Counted from the first letter of the stretch, positions 8,693 to 17,459 are shown. The stretch: DNA of 64,000 nucleotides from Holophagales bacterium (GCA_009843505.1 VYDI01000043.1:62001-126000), one strand, 5' to 3'. The notes: generated by a model from the letters alone, not told the origin. Translations and numbers: made by a program.

Positions 8693-9423
8693 TGGCTGCC
8701 CAGGCCCCGGCAGCGCCGGTGCATCCCGTCTTCGCCATGAAGGGCGTGACGAAGGTCTACGTGATGGGCGAAGTCGAGGTCTATGCGCTGCGCGGCGTCG
8801 ACCTGGAACTTCACGAAGGCGAGTTCACGGTCCTGCTCGGACCGTCGGGAAGCGGCAAGTCGACCCTTCTGAACATCCTGGGTGGGCTCGATCGGCCTAC
8901 CGCCGGCCGGGTGACCTACCGTGAAGGGGATCTGAGCGAGGCCGGAGAGCGGGCCCTGACCCGCTACCGGCGCCGCCACGTTGGCTTCGTGTTCCAGTTC
9001 TACAACCTGATTCCCTCGCTCACCGCGCGCGAGAACGTCGCGCTCGTGACCGAGATCGCCGGCGATCCGATCGCTCCCGAGGAGGCCCTGGCGCTGGTCG
9101 GCCTGAAGTACCGCCTCGACCACTTCCCGTCGCAGATGTCGGGCGGCGAGCAGCAGCGCGTGGCGATCGCCCGGGCCATCGCCAAGCGGCCGGACGTGCT
9201 GCTCTGCGACGAACCGACGGGAGCGCTGGACATCAGCACCGGTATCGCGGTTCTGGGGGCGCTCGAGAGGGTGAACTCCGAACTGGGCACGACGACCGCG
9301 GTGATCACCCACAACGCGGCGATCTCCGGGATGGCGGATCGGGTAATCTCGCTGGCAGACGGCCAGATCACGAGCGACGTCCGCAACGCGACGAAGCAGC
9401 CGGCTGCCACGATCGAGTGGTAG
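8692..9423 (+). CDS. ABC exporter ATPase, LolD/MacB class
   Basis: 243 residues. Walker A is GPSGSGKSTLL, the Q-loop region VFQFYNLIPSLTARENV, the signature SGGEQQRVAIARAIA, Walker B LLCDEPTGALD and the switch histidine VITHN. YNLIPSLTARENV and the short length are typical of ATPases that pair with FtsX-type mechanotransmission permeases, and such a permease follows four bases later. The ATG shares its A with the kinase stop. It should energise export or envelope work rather than import. Confidence 0.95.
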   Translation: MAAQAPAAPVHPVFAMKGVTKVYVMGEVEVYALRGVDLELHEGEFTVLLGPSGSGKSTLLNILGGLDRPTAGRVTYREGDLSEAGERALTRYRRRHVGFVFQFYNLIPSLTARENVALVTEIAGDPIAPEEALALVGLKYRLDHFPSQMSGGEQQRVAIARAIAKRPDVLLCDEPTGALDISTGIAVLGALERVNSELGTTTAVITHNAAISGMADRVISLADGQITSDVRNATKQPAATIEW

Positions 9424-9427
9424 GACG

Positions 9428-11797
9428 ATGAGAGCCCTAGACCGCAAGCTGCTGCGCGACCTCTGGAACGTGCGGTCCCAGGTGCTGGCGATCGCCCTGG
9501 TCGTCTCGTCGGGGATCGCGTTGCTGGTCATGGCGCAGGGAGTGTTCGGCTCGCTGCTGACCACCCGCGACGCCTACTACACCCGGTACGCCTTCGCCGA
9601 CGTGTTCGCCGGCGCCAAGCGCGTCCCCAACTGGGTCGAAGAGCGCATCGCGGCGATCCCGGGAGTCAGGCAGGTTCAGACCCGGGTGGTCGTGAGCGTC
9701 TCACTGGACGTGCCCGGAGTCACCGATCCCATCAATGGACGCCTGATCTCCCTGCCGGACCGTGGCCGGCCGGCACTCAACGACGTCGCGCTGCGCCGCG
9801 GGCGGTTCCTGGATCCGGACCGGGCGGAGGAGGCCCTGGTCGGCGAGCGCTTCGCCGAAGCCCACGGCCTCGACCTGGGTGATCGCCTGTTCGCGGTCAT
9901 CAACGGTCGGCGGCAGCCGCTGGAGATCGTCGGCATAGCACTCAGCCCCGAGTTCGTCTACGGCATCGGTCCGGGAGAACTGGTCCCGGATCCGAAGCAT
10001 TTCGGTTTCCTGTGGATGACCCGGCGGCACCTGGCCACCGCGTTCGAAATGGAGGGCGGGTTCAACGACGTCGCCCTGACGCTGGCCGACCCTTCGCCCA
10101 GCCTCGAGCGCGCGGTGATCGTCGAACTCGACGCGATTCTCGATACATACGGCGGTCTGGGCGCGATTCCGCGTGCGGACCAGACCTCGAACTGGTACCT
10201 CCAGAACGAGTTGACCCAGCTCGAGAACATGGGACTCCTGGTGCCGTTGATCTTCATCGCCGTGGCCACGTTCCTGCTCAACGTGGTCCTGCGGCGAACG
10301 GTCGCGGTGCAGCGCGAACAGATCGCGGCGCTCAAGGCTCTCGGCTACTCGAACCTCCGGCTCGGCGTCCACTACGTGCAGTGGGCCGTCGTCGTGGTGG
10401 CCCTCGGCGCCCTGCTCGGGATCGGCGCCGGCCTGTTGCTGGCCGAAGCGATGCTCGGCCTCTACATGGAGTACTTCCGCTTCCCGCTCCTGATCTACAA
10501 CGTCTCGGCGTCGAGCATCCTGATCGCCGTCGGAGTGAGCCTCGTCGCCGCGACGGTGGGTGCCCTGGGCGCGGTACGCAGCGTCGTCTCGCTGCCGCCC
10601 GCCGAAGCGATGCGCCCGGCGGCGCCCGAGACCTTCCGGGTCTCCCTGTTCGAACGGCTGGGCGCCCGGCGATGGTTGTCGCAGCCCGCGCGGATGGTGC
10701 TGCGCAACCTGTCGCGACGCCCGGTGCGCGCGGGCCTGTCCATCGTGGGCATTGCCTTCGCCGGCGCGATCATGGTCGTGGGCTCGGCGATGATGGACTC
10801 GATGGACGAACTGCTCGAAGTGCAGTTCAACATCATCCAGCGCCAGGACCTGTCGGTGAGCTTCTTCGAACCGGTCGAACGAAGCGCGGTGCATGAACTC
10901 GCGGCCCTCTCCGGCGTGCTGCAGGTCGAGCCGACGAACGGCGTCGCGGCGCGGCTGCGGAACGGTCACCTGCAGAAGCAGACGGCGATCCAGGCGCTGG
11001 CGCCCGATGCCAGGTTGCAGCGCGTGGTCGATGTGGACTATCGCGCCATCCGGCTCGACCGGCCCGGTCTCGTCCTGTCCACGCTGCTGGCGGAGCAGTT
11101 GCAGGTCGGGCCGGGCGACACGCTGATGGTCGAGATCATGGAAGACGGCAGGCCGGTGCGCGAGGTCGTGCTGACCGACACAGTCGACGACCTGCTCGGC
11201 GTGACGGCGTACATGGAGCAGGAGTCGCTCCGGCGGCTGGTGCGGCGCGACGACACGATCAGCGGCGCGATGCTCAAGATCGACGCGCTGGCCGAGGAAC
11301 GGCTGTTCGGCCTGCTCAAGGCGATGCCGGCGGTGGCTGGCGTCACGTTGCGGAGCGCCGCGCTCGAGAACATTCAGACCTACATGCTCGACAACATGTC
11401 GATGATGATGAGCGTCAACCTGCTCTTCGCGGTGATCATCGCCTTCGGCGTCATCTACAACACGGCGCGGATCTCCCTGTCCGAGACCAGCCGCGAACTC
11501 GCCAGCCTGCGGGTCATCGGCTTCACCCGCGGCGAGATCTCCTCGATCCTGCTGGGCGAGCTCGGGATCCTCACCGTGGCCTCGATTCCACTCGGTCTGC
11601 TCCTCGGCTACGGCATGATCGCAGGCGTGATGAGCGCTTTCGAGAGCGAGCTGTTCCGGTTGCCGGTGGTGGTCGACCCGAACACGTTCCTGGTCTCCGC
11701 GGCGACCGTTCTCGGGTCGATGGCCGTCTCGGCCTGGACGGTGCGTCGTAAGCTCCACGATCTCGATCTCGTCGCGGTGCTCAAGACCCGCGAGTAG
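9428..11797 (+). CDS. ABC transporter permease with two FtsX domains
   Basis: 789 residues. TM1 lies at about 17-38 and is followed by an extracytoplasmic domain. A first FtsX block lies at about 265-385 (LVPLIFIAVATFLLNVVLRRTVAVQREQIAALKALGYS). A second TM opens at about 430-450, followed by a second extracytoplasmic domain, and the last FtsX block lies at about 660-785 (AVIIAFGVIYNTARISLSETSRELASLRVIGFTRGEI). The duplicated layout means one chain can act in place of two half permeases. The partners are the ATPase just upstream and the adaptor 14 bases downstream. Permeases of this layout are annotated as exporters of lipoproteins, lipids or peptides; the cargo here is unknown, although the operon's peptide-ligase genes make a peptide product plausible (inference). 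Confidence 0.93.
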   Translation: MRALDRKLLRDLWNVRSQVLAIALVVSSGIALLVMAQGVFGSLLTTRDAYYTRYAFADVFAGAKRVPNWVEERIAAIPGVRQVQTRVVVSVSLDVPGVTDPINGRLISLPDRGRPALNDVALRRGRFLDPDRAEEALVGERFAEAHGLDLGDRLFAVINGRRQPLEIVGIALSPEFVYGIGPGELVPDPKHFGFLWMTRRHLATAFEMEGGFNDVALTLADPSPSLERAVIVELDAILDTYGGLGAIPRADQTSNWYLQNELTQLENMGLLVPLIFIAVATFLLNVVLRRTVAVQREQIAALKALGYSNLRLGVHYVQWAVVVVALGALLGIGAGLLLAEAMLGLYMEYFRFPLLIYNVSASSILIAVGVSLVAATVGALGAVRSVVSLPPAEAMRPAAPETFRVSLFERLGARRWLSQPARMVLRNLSRRPVRAGLSIVGIAFAGAIMVVGSAMMDSMDELLEVQFNIIQRQDLSVSFFEPVERSAVHELAALSGVLQVEPTNGVAARLRNGHLQKQTAIQALAPDARLQRVVDVDYRAIRLDRPGLVLSTLLAEQLQVGPGDTLMVEIMEDGRPVREVVLTDTVDDLLGVTAYMEQESLRRLVRRDDTISGAMLKIDALAEERLFGLLKAMPAVAGVTLRSAALENIQTYMLDNMSMMMSVNLLFAVIIAFGVIYNTARISLSETSRELASLRVIGFTRGEISSILLGELGILTVASIPLGLLLGYGMIAGVMSAFESELFRLPVVVDPNTFLVSAATVLGSMAVSAWTVRRKLHDLDLVAVLKTRE

Positions 11798-11811
11798 CAG
11801 GGAAGGAAACG

Positions 11812-13014
11812 ATGAAAACTCGACGCTGGGTGTTGTGGGGAGTGGGGCTGGTCGTGGTCGCGGCCGCCGCGTTTCTCGGCACACGACCGCAGCCGGTGCC
11901 GGCGGAACTGGCCGAGGTCATGCGAGGACCGCTGGAAGTCACGATCGACGAGGAGGGCGAGACCAGGGTCCGGGACCGGTTCGTCATCTCGGCGCCGCTC
12001 GCCGGCCGCGTGCTCCGAATCGAACTCGAGCCCGGCGACGCCGTGGTCGCGGGCGAGACCGTGCTTGCGGTCTTCCTGCCCTCGGCGCCTGTGCTCCTCG
12101 ACGCCCGTAGCCGCGCGGAGGCGCAGGCGGTGGTGGAGACCGCGACCGCCGCACTCGGGCAGGCCGAGGCGAACTACGAGCGGGCGGCGGCCGAACTCGT
12201 CTACTCGCGTTCCGAGGCGGGACGCTACCTGCGGCTGAGCCAGGAGGGAATCGTCTCGGTCGAGACGATGGAAAGCGCCCAGCTCGACCTCGACACCCGG
12301 CAGGAAGCCGTCGAGGCAGCCGACTACGCGGTGCGCACGGCCCGCAGCGAGTTGCAGGCGGCGCGGGTCCGACTGCTGCGGTTCAGCGCCGAGAGCGCCG
12401 AGGATGTGAACGGTACGGCGATCCGGATCGTGTCGCCCGTTTCGGGCGTGGTGCTCCGTCGCGTGCGGGAAAGCGAGTCCGTGGTGCCGGCCGGTGAAGC
12501 CCTGCTCGAAGTCGGCGATCCGGCGCAGATCGAGGTGGTCACGGACTATCTGTCGAAGGACGCCGTCCGCATGCGCTCGGGACAGCGCGTGCTGATCGAT
12601 CGATGGGGCGGGGACCGCTCGCTGCAGGGCCGGCTGCGGCGGGTGGAACCCTCGGGCTTCACGAAGATCTCGGCGCTCGGCGTGGAAGAGCAGCGGGTGA
12701 ACGTGGTCATCGACATCGTCGATCCGCCTGCTGTCTGGGCCGGTTTGGGCGACGGATTCCGGGTCGAAACCCGGGTTGTCGTCTGGGAGAGCGAGGACGA
12801 ACTGAAGGCACCGACCGGGGCGCTGTTCCGGCGCGATGAGAACTGGGCGGTGTTCGCGGTCGCGGGAGGCCGCGCGACCCTTCGGGAGATCGAGGTCGGC
12901 GAGCGGAACGCGCGGGAAGCCCAGGTTCTTGGCGGCCTTGAACCGGGCGAGCAGGTCGTGGTCTATCCGAGCGACAGCCTGAACGACGGTTCGCCGGTCT
13001 CGGCCGAACTCTGA
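11812..13014 (+). CDS. HlyD/MacA-type periplasmic adaptor protein
   Basis: 400 residues. A single N-terminal anchor (WVLWGVGLVVVAAAAFLGTR) is followed by a biotinyl-lipoyl half motif (FVISAPLAGRVLRIELEPGDAV) and a helical hairpin at about residues 95-190 with heptad-like Ala/Glu/Leu spacing. The second lipoyl half (IRIVSPVSGVVLRRVRESESVV) and a beta-barrel and membrane-proximal region complete it. A GGAAGG ribosome site lies seven bases before the ATG. It would connect the FtsX permease to an outer-membrane channel; no TolC-like gene is present in the window. It is the last gene of the train, 13 bases from the convergent luciferase-like gene. Confidence 0.93.
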   Translation: MKTRRWVLWGVGLVVVAAAAFLGTRPQPVPAELAEVMRGPLEVTIDEEGETRVRDRFVISAPLAGRVLRIELEPGDAVVAGETVLAVFLPSAPVLLDARSRAEAQAVVETATAALGQAEANYERAAAELVYSRSEAGRYLRLSQEGIVSVETMESAQLDLDTRQEAVEAADYAVRTARSELQAARVRLLRFSAESAEDVNGTAIRIVSPVSGVVLRRVRESESVVPAGEALLEVGDPAQIEVVTDYLSKDAVRMRSGQRVLIDRWGGDRSLQGRLRRVEPSGFTKISALGVEEQRVNVVIDIVDPPAVWAGLGDGFRVETRVVVWESEDELKAPTGALFRRDENWAVFAVAGGRATLREIEVGERNAREAQVLGGLEPGEQVVVYPSDSLNDGSPVSAEL

Positions 13015-13027
13015 CCGCCGCGACGGT

Positions 13028-14158
13028 TCACGAGGAAAGGGGGCCGATGACGCCCTCCGCGAACTCGTGGAGCATCGCCATCTCCTCGTCCTGCTCGAAC
13101 CAGCCGACGTGGTGCCACAGGAAGAACTCTTCGATGCCGAACGTCTCGTTGAGCCGCCCGACGTGGTCGAGCACCTGCTGGCGCGACCCCATCCACAGCC
13201 GGCCCATCGGCACGTGGTAGGGAGGAGCGTTGTAGGCGAAGTTGAACAGCCACTCGAACCCTTCGTAGAGCTTCTGCGTCTCGGCCGGGTTTCGTCCCAT
13301 GATCAGGTGTCCGCCCAGGGCGAGTATGTCGTTGGGACCGATGATCCGGCCGTGTTGCAGCGCTTCCTCCAGGCAGACGTCCAGGGTCAGGGGGATGAAC
13401 TCCTCCTTCGACTCGTTGAACATGCCCATCATCTTGCCGCCCTCGCGGGCCCAGAACTTCGCGGTCCCCATGCTGTAGCTGAACGGCGCGTAGACCGGCG
13501 GATGAGGGTCGTTCTGCAGCGGTCGGGGAACGATCCCGATCTCTTTCAGCGTGCCTTCACTGGTGATCGACCCGGGGGACCATTCGCTCGTGGGTGCGAA
13601 CGTCCAGTCCATCGCCGGCGGGGCCTGCCAGAACTCGCCCGAGATGCTCACCACCTCCTGGGTCCAGAGCGCTCTCACGAGTCGCCAGTTCTCTTCGAAC
13701 GCGCGACGGTTGCGCTGGTCCACTTCGGACTTGTCGGAGTGCGTTGCCGTGATCCCGATGTGCTGGCCAAACGTGCCGGTCCACCGGGGCGTGTTGCCCC
13801 TGGTGAAGCCGGCGAACATGCGGCCGCCGGTGAAGTGGTCGAGCATCGCCAGGTTCTCCGCCAACTGAATCGGGTTGACGGCGGTCAGGTTCATGCCGAG
13901 CTGGCCGACGCGCATCCGCTCAGTATGTTGGGCGACGAAGTAGTCCCAGAACAGCGGATTCGTCGTTGTCTCGATCCCTTCCACCTGCAGATGCTGCTCC
14001 GTCATGCAGAAGCCGGTGTAGCCGACCGACTCGGCGAACGTCATCTGGGTCCGGAGATTCGCCATAAGCGCCTGAAACCGGTTCGGGTCCGATCCAGCGC
14101 GGCCCACCCGTTCGCCGAGGCGTCGCATGTAGGGGATGGCGAGGATGACGAACTCCAT
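13028..14158 (-). CDS. Luciferase-like (LLM class) flavin-dependent oxidoreductase
   Basis: 376 residues with the bacterial luciferase TIM-barrel pattern: MEFVILAIPYMR, TFAESVGYTGFCMTEQHL, the MRVGQLGMNLTAVNPIQLAENLAMLDHFTGGRMFAGFTRG core, and a C-terminal region rich in Trp/Phe. Such enzymes use reduced FMN or F420 and often oxygen. The ATG at 14158 shares a base with the stop of the Rieske oxygenase gene (TGATG), so the two are co-translated from a TetR-controlled operon. This points to two oxidative steps on one aromatic or terpenoid-like compound (inference). No dedicated flavin reductase or Rieske ferredoxin/reductase gene is adjacent. Confidence 0.93.
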   Translation of the reverse strand: MEFVILAIPYMRRLGERVGRAGSDPNRFQALMANLRTQMTFAESVGYTGFCMTEQHLQVEGIETTTNPLFWDYFVAQHTERMRVGQLGMNLTAVNPIQLAENLAMLDHFTGGRMFAGFTRGNTPRWTGTFGQHIGITATHSDKSEVDQRNRRAFEENWRLVRALWTQEVVSISGEFWQAPPAMDWTFAPTSEWSPGSITSEGTLKEIGIVPRPLQNDPHPPVYAPFSYSMGTAKFWAREGGKMMGMFNESKEEFIPLTLDVCLEEALQHGRIIGPNDILALGGHLIMGRNPAETQKLYEGFEWLFNFAYNAPPYHVPMGRLWMGSRQQVLDHVGRLNETFGIEEFFLWHHVGWFEQDEEMAMLHEFAEGVIGPLSS

Positions 14159-15336
14159 CAGCCGCCCACCTTGCCGGCGTCTCCGTTCAGGTAGTCGAGC
14201 ACGCTCTGCTGGAAGTGCATGATGGGCGATTCGGCCCCGAAGCCGGCGGCCATGGGCCCGACCTTGAACTTCGGGGAACGCAGGTTGCGCTGGATCATCT
14301 CGCAGATCCACATGTCCTCGAGCTGGAAGTTGCCAGACTCCATCGGGTGTCCTTCCTGGTTGGCCAGGCTGATCAGTGTGGGCGCCTTGCCCGCTTCCGC
14401 GCGTGAAGCGGATCCGTATGTCGTCCAGCTTTGCGTCCACATGGTCGTGAGGTCGGGAGACTTCGGTTCCAGCAGGGAGACGTGAAAGCCCCAGGGGCTC
14501 GGCGACAGGATGGTCAGCGGGAAGAGCATGACCACGCCCGGATAGAAGCTCTCCTCGTGGCCGGGCAGGCGGGTTGCCCCCGCGCCGTCCGCGAGTTCGG
14601 CCGACAGCACGGTTGACGATTGTGGATCTCCTTCCCGCTCGGTCGAGTACCAGACGGTGTGGCGGCCCACGGGATGCCAGACGTTCCGGTCCGGATAGAC
14701 GCTGCCGAGGGTCTTGTTGTGGAGATAACCGAGGTGGTAGCCGTCGATCGCGTTCTCGTAGAAGACCTTCCAGTTGCAGTGCATCTCGTAGCGCACGTCG
14801 CCGGCGTAGCTCAACGTCCCGTCGCCCAGGTCATGCGGCCAGGCGTGCCCGTCGAGCCCCGCGATCCACTGGTCGAACGGCTCGGGCGGATCCGGGTCCG
14901 GATTCAAGTAGACCATGCCGCGGTGGGCGCCGACCGCGGCTCGATGGAGCGAGAAGCTCTCGCGGGGTACGGCGCCGAAGCACTCCGCTTCGTTGGGCAC
15001 GCCGTGCAGCGCGCCGTTCGTCTCGTAGGTCCAGCGGTGGTACGGGCAGCGGATGGTGCTGCCCAGGTTGCCGCTGCCTTCGACGATCTCGCAGCCGCGG
15101 TGGCGGCATACGTTGTGGAAGGCCTGGAGCTCCCCGGCCTCGTCCCGGAGCACGAACAGGGAGTGGTTCATCACACGGCAGGTACGGAAGTCGCCGGGTT
15201 CCTTGAGGTCCTCCTCGGTCGCGGCCCAGACCCAGGACCGGTCGAACAGGCCGTCGACTTCACGGTCCAGCCACTCGGCGTCGAAGTAGGCCTCGGGCGG
15301 AAGGAGTTGACGGGGATGGTCGAAGGGTGTACTCAC
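14158..15336 (-). CDS. Rieske [2Fe-2S] ring-hydroxylating oxygenase, alpha subunit
   Basis: 392 residues. The Rieske cluster ligands are Cys77, His79, Cys97 and His100 (CRHRGCEIVEG and CPYHRW). The mononuclear iron site is in ENAIDGYHLGYLH, with Asp198, His201 and His206. The length fits a stand-alone alpha subunit of the phthalate/carnitine oxygenase type; no beta subunit follows. The GTG start is preceded by AAAGGAGGAG and overlaps the TetR stop by four bases. The electron-donating ferredoxin/reductase must come from elsewhere in the genome. The substrate cannot be told from sequence. Confidence 0.94.
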   Translation of the reverse strand: MSTPFDHPRQLLPPEAYFDAEWLDREVDGLFDRSWVWAATEEDLKEPGDFRTCRVMNHSLFVLRDEAGELQAFHNVCRHRGCEIVEGSGNLGSTIRCPYHRWTYETNGALHGVPNEAECFGAVPRESFSLHRAAVGAHRGMVYLNPDPDPPEPFDQWIAGLDGHAWPHDLGDGTLSYAGDVRYEMHCNWKVFYENAIDGYHLGYLHNKTLGSVYPDRNVWHPVGRHTVWYSTEREGDPQSSTVLSAELADGAGATRLPGHEESFYPGVVMLFPLTILSPSPWGFHVSLLEPKSPDLTTMWTQSWTTYGSASRAEAGKAPTLISLANQEGHPMESGNFQLEDMWICEMIQRNLRSPKFKVGPMAAGFGAESPIMHFQQSVLDYLNGDAGKVGG

Positions 15337-15905
15337 GGCTGCTCCTCCTTTCCGAGTCCGTGCAGCAGGGTTCTGGTGGCCAGGTACGCCGCGTCCGCCG
15401 CGGCGACGCGGCCCGAGGCGACTTCGTTCCAGGCGGTCCAGATGAGTTGGTCGATCTGCGCGACCACCCAGGCGGTCGGTACATCGGCCGCGACGGCGCC
15501 CTCGGCCTTGAGCTCGCCGACCAGCGTTCCGACCCGGTCGAGCTGCCGGCGGTACTCGGCGGTCGTGTGTTCGTCACCGATCTCCGCGCGATAGAGAAAG
15601 CTGTAGCGGTCCCCCAGGGGAATGACCGCCTCGAACATGCGTTGCAGTTGCCGGCTGGCGCTCGCGCTCCGGTCGATGGCCGTGGCCACTGCTTCGTTCG
15701 TCTCCTCGATGCAGATCTCGGCCAGCACCGTGAGCAGGTCGTCGCGGTTCCTGAAGTGCCGGTGGAGCGTCGCGCGCCCGACTCCGGCGTGGAGGGCGAC
15801 CTCACTGAAGGTCGCTCCGGGGTTGCGCGACCAGAGGCGGATTGCCGCGTCGATGATCGCGTCGCGGGCGGTTGGACGTGGGCTGGGATTCAGGGCTGAT
15901 CTCAT
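15333..15905 (-). CDS. TetR-family transcriptional regulator
   Basis: 190 residues from ATG 15905, which has GAGG eight bases upstream; in-frame ATGs at 15935 and 15968 lie upstream, the latter in the promoter -35 box, so they are unlikely. The helix-turn-helix (FSEVALHAGVGRATLHRHFRNRDDLL) lies at about residues 33-58 and is followed by a helical ligand-binding domain. It is the first gene of the operon TetR, Rieske, luciferase-like and probably represses that operon by binding the palindrome at 15944-15960; the ligand is likely the pathway substrate or product (inference). Confidence 0.93.
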   Translation of the reverse strand: MRSALNPSPRPTARDAIIDAAIRLWSRNPGATFSEVALHAGVGRATLHRHFRNRDDLLTVLAEICIEETNEAVATAIDRSASASRQLQRMFEAVIPLGDRYSFLYRAEIGDEHTTAEYRRQLDRVGTLVGELKAEGAVAADVPTAWVVAQIDQLIWTAWNEVASGRVAAADAAYLATRTLLHGLGKEEQP

Positions 15906-15939
15906 GCGCTTTACCTCGACGGGAGCGTTTCGCATGCAG

Positions 15940-15968
15940 ATGATACGAGAGTGTCTCGTACGATGCAA
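15940..15968 (-). promoter_or_regulatory. Sigma-70-like promoter of the TetR-Rieske operon
   Basis: Reading the minus strand, TTGCAT (15968-15963), a 17-base spacer and TATCAT (15945-15940) form a promoter with a good -10 and a weak -35. Transcription would begin near 15933, giving a leader of about 28 bases before the TetR ATG at 15905. A palindrome fills the spacer, as expected for a repressed promoter. Confidence 0.6.
15944..15960. promoter_or_regulatory. TetR operator palindrome
   Basis: Perfect inverted repeat TACGAGA-GTG-TCTCGTA (7-3-7) between, and partly overlapping, the -35 and -10 of the TetR operon promoter. Size, symmetry and position fit autorepression by the adjacent TetR protein. 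That this protein is the binder is inference. Confidence 0.7.
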
Positions 15969-15979
15969 CTAGAGTTGCA
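15964..15979. promoter_or_regulatory. Second inverted repeat at the TetR promoter
   Basis: Perfect inverted repeat TGCAACT-AG-AGTTGCA directly upstream of and overlapping the -35 hexamer. Its sequence differs from the first palindrome, so it may bind another regulator or be a small hairpin in the 3' region of the upstream transporter transcript. Confidence 0.4.
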
Positions 15980-16000
15980 CATGATTCTGATCTCACTCAG

Positions 16001-17404
16001 TCAGCTCTGATCCTCACCCCCAGCGAGCATGGCGAGGTTCTCCTGGTGCCGGTGGCGACTCAGCCGGTAGTAGCGGAGAGCGTAGATGGCGGTGACGTAG
16101 AGAAAGGCAAGCACCGGGCCGTAGAGCCATCCCAGGCGGTCGACCATGTCCTGGTCGATCGCGGAGACGTCCGCGTCGGTCGGGAAGTCGATCGCGGTCA
16201 GCAGGAGGCCCCCGATCCAGATTCCCAGGCCAGTTGCCACTTTGCCCGTGAAGGAGAGAACGGAGGACACGAGTCCCTCCTCCCGCCGGCCGGTGGCCAC
16301 AGCCCGGGCGTCGACGATGTCCGCCACCATGGAGGCGCCTACCGTGCTCGTCATGACGATCAGAGCCACCTGGACGACGCCGATCACGATCATCAGTGGA
16401 AAGAGCGCCGAGTGGTCGACCGCCGGGAAGGCGCCGAGCAGCGCGAGGATGACCGGGCCGCTGCCGACCAGGAGCGACAGGATCGATAGCCGGATCAGCA
16501 CCACCTTCTTGTCGCGCCCGCGACTGGCGGCCGGCAGGAGCAGAACGGCCAGGAGCGGCGACGCCAGTTGAGCCGCAAGGATGGAACTGGTCTGGGTGCT
16601 GTCGAAGCCCCAGAACCAGGGTTGCATGTAGGCCCACATCGCCGTCGCCGTCCCGCCGGCCGCGGCGGTCAGCGCGGTCGAGGCGACAATCGCGGCCAGA
16701 CTGCCGTCTCGCAGGGTCGCCAGGCTTTCACCGAGGACCCGCCGGGCCGACGCTGCTCCGGGCGGTGGTGGAGCGAGGGTGGGAATGTGCCGATGGGTGG
16801 CGGCCGCGGCCAGCGCGAGGCAGAGGCAGAGAGCGCAGGCGGTGACCAGGCCGGCATGCTCGTAGCCGGCGCGTCGCAGGATGCCCGCACCGTCGGGATA
16901 GTCCGGCGTGTCGGCCAGCCACCAGACGTACATCGAAACCGCCATCAGGGTGCCGAAGAACCAGCCGCCGGCATAGGAGTAGTTCATCAGGCGCGTACGA
17001 TCCTCGTAGCCCGGTGCGAGTTCCGGCAGCAGCGCGTTGAAGGGGACGGTGTGCATCGTCAGCGCCAGCCGCAGCGCGACGGTGAAGCCGGCGAGCCACA
17101 GGAACGTGGCCGTTTGAGCCAAGTCGGGAGGCGCCCAGAGCAGGTAGTAGCAGACCGGGATGGGGAGCACGGCGCCGTAGAGGAAGGGATGGCGCCGCCC
17201 CAGGCGGCTCCGCAGCCGATCCGACCAGCGCCCCACCAAGGGATCGGACACCGCATCGACGACCAGCGCGAGCAGAAGGGCGGAACCCGCCAACGCCGGG
17301 TCCAGGCCGATTACCTGGCTGTAGTAGATGAGGAGAAAGAAGGAGATGCCGTTGCTGACCAGGCCGCCGGCAGTTCCCGAGGCGGTGAAGGCTGCGCGGT
17401 CCAA
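16001..17404 (-). CDS. GPH-family (MelB-like) major facilitator transporter
   Basis: 467 residues with about twelve hydrophobic segments. The opening (GTAGGLVSNGISFFLLIYYSQVIGLDPALAGSALLLALVVDAVSDPLVGRWSDRLRSRLGRRHPFL) shows the DAxxDPxxGxxSDR and RxGRRxPF signatures of the glycoside-pentoside-hexuronide:cation symporters. The TTG start is the only usable one after an in-frame TGA ten bases further up in codon terms, and places the first helix where the family has it, but a weak start remains a doubt. It lies 95 bases upstream of the TetR gene on the same strand and may supply the substrate for that operon (inference). Confidence 0.88.
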   Translation of the reverse strand: MDRAAFTASGTAGGLVSNGISFFLLIYYSQVIGLDPALAGSALLLALVVDAVSDPLVGRWSDRLRSRLGRRHPFLYGAVLPIPVCYYLLWAPPDLAQTATFLWLAGFTVALRLALTMHTVPFNALLPELAPGYEDRTRLMNYSYAGGWFFGTLMAVSMYVWWLADTPDYPDGAGILRRAGYEHAGLVTACALCLCLALAAAATHRHIPTLAPPPPGAASARRVLGESLATLRDGSLAAIVASTALTAAAGGTATAMWAYMQPWFWGFDSTQTSSILAAQLASPLLAVLLLPAASRGRDKKVVLIRLSILSLLVGSGPVILALLGAFPAVDHSALFPLMIVIGVVQVALIVMTSTVGASMVADIVDARAVATGRREEGLVSSVLSFTGKVATGLGIWIGGLLLTAIDFPTDADVSAIDQDMVDRLGWLYGPVLAFLYVTAIYALRYYRLSRHRHQENLAMLAGGEDQS

Positions 17405-17459
17405 CGCGGGCGCTAGCCGTCTTCAGAGAAACCGGGCGGTGCGCACGCTGGGCGGTGGG

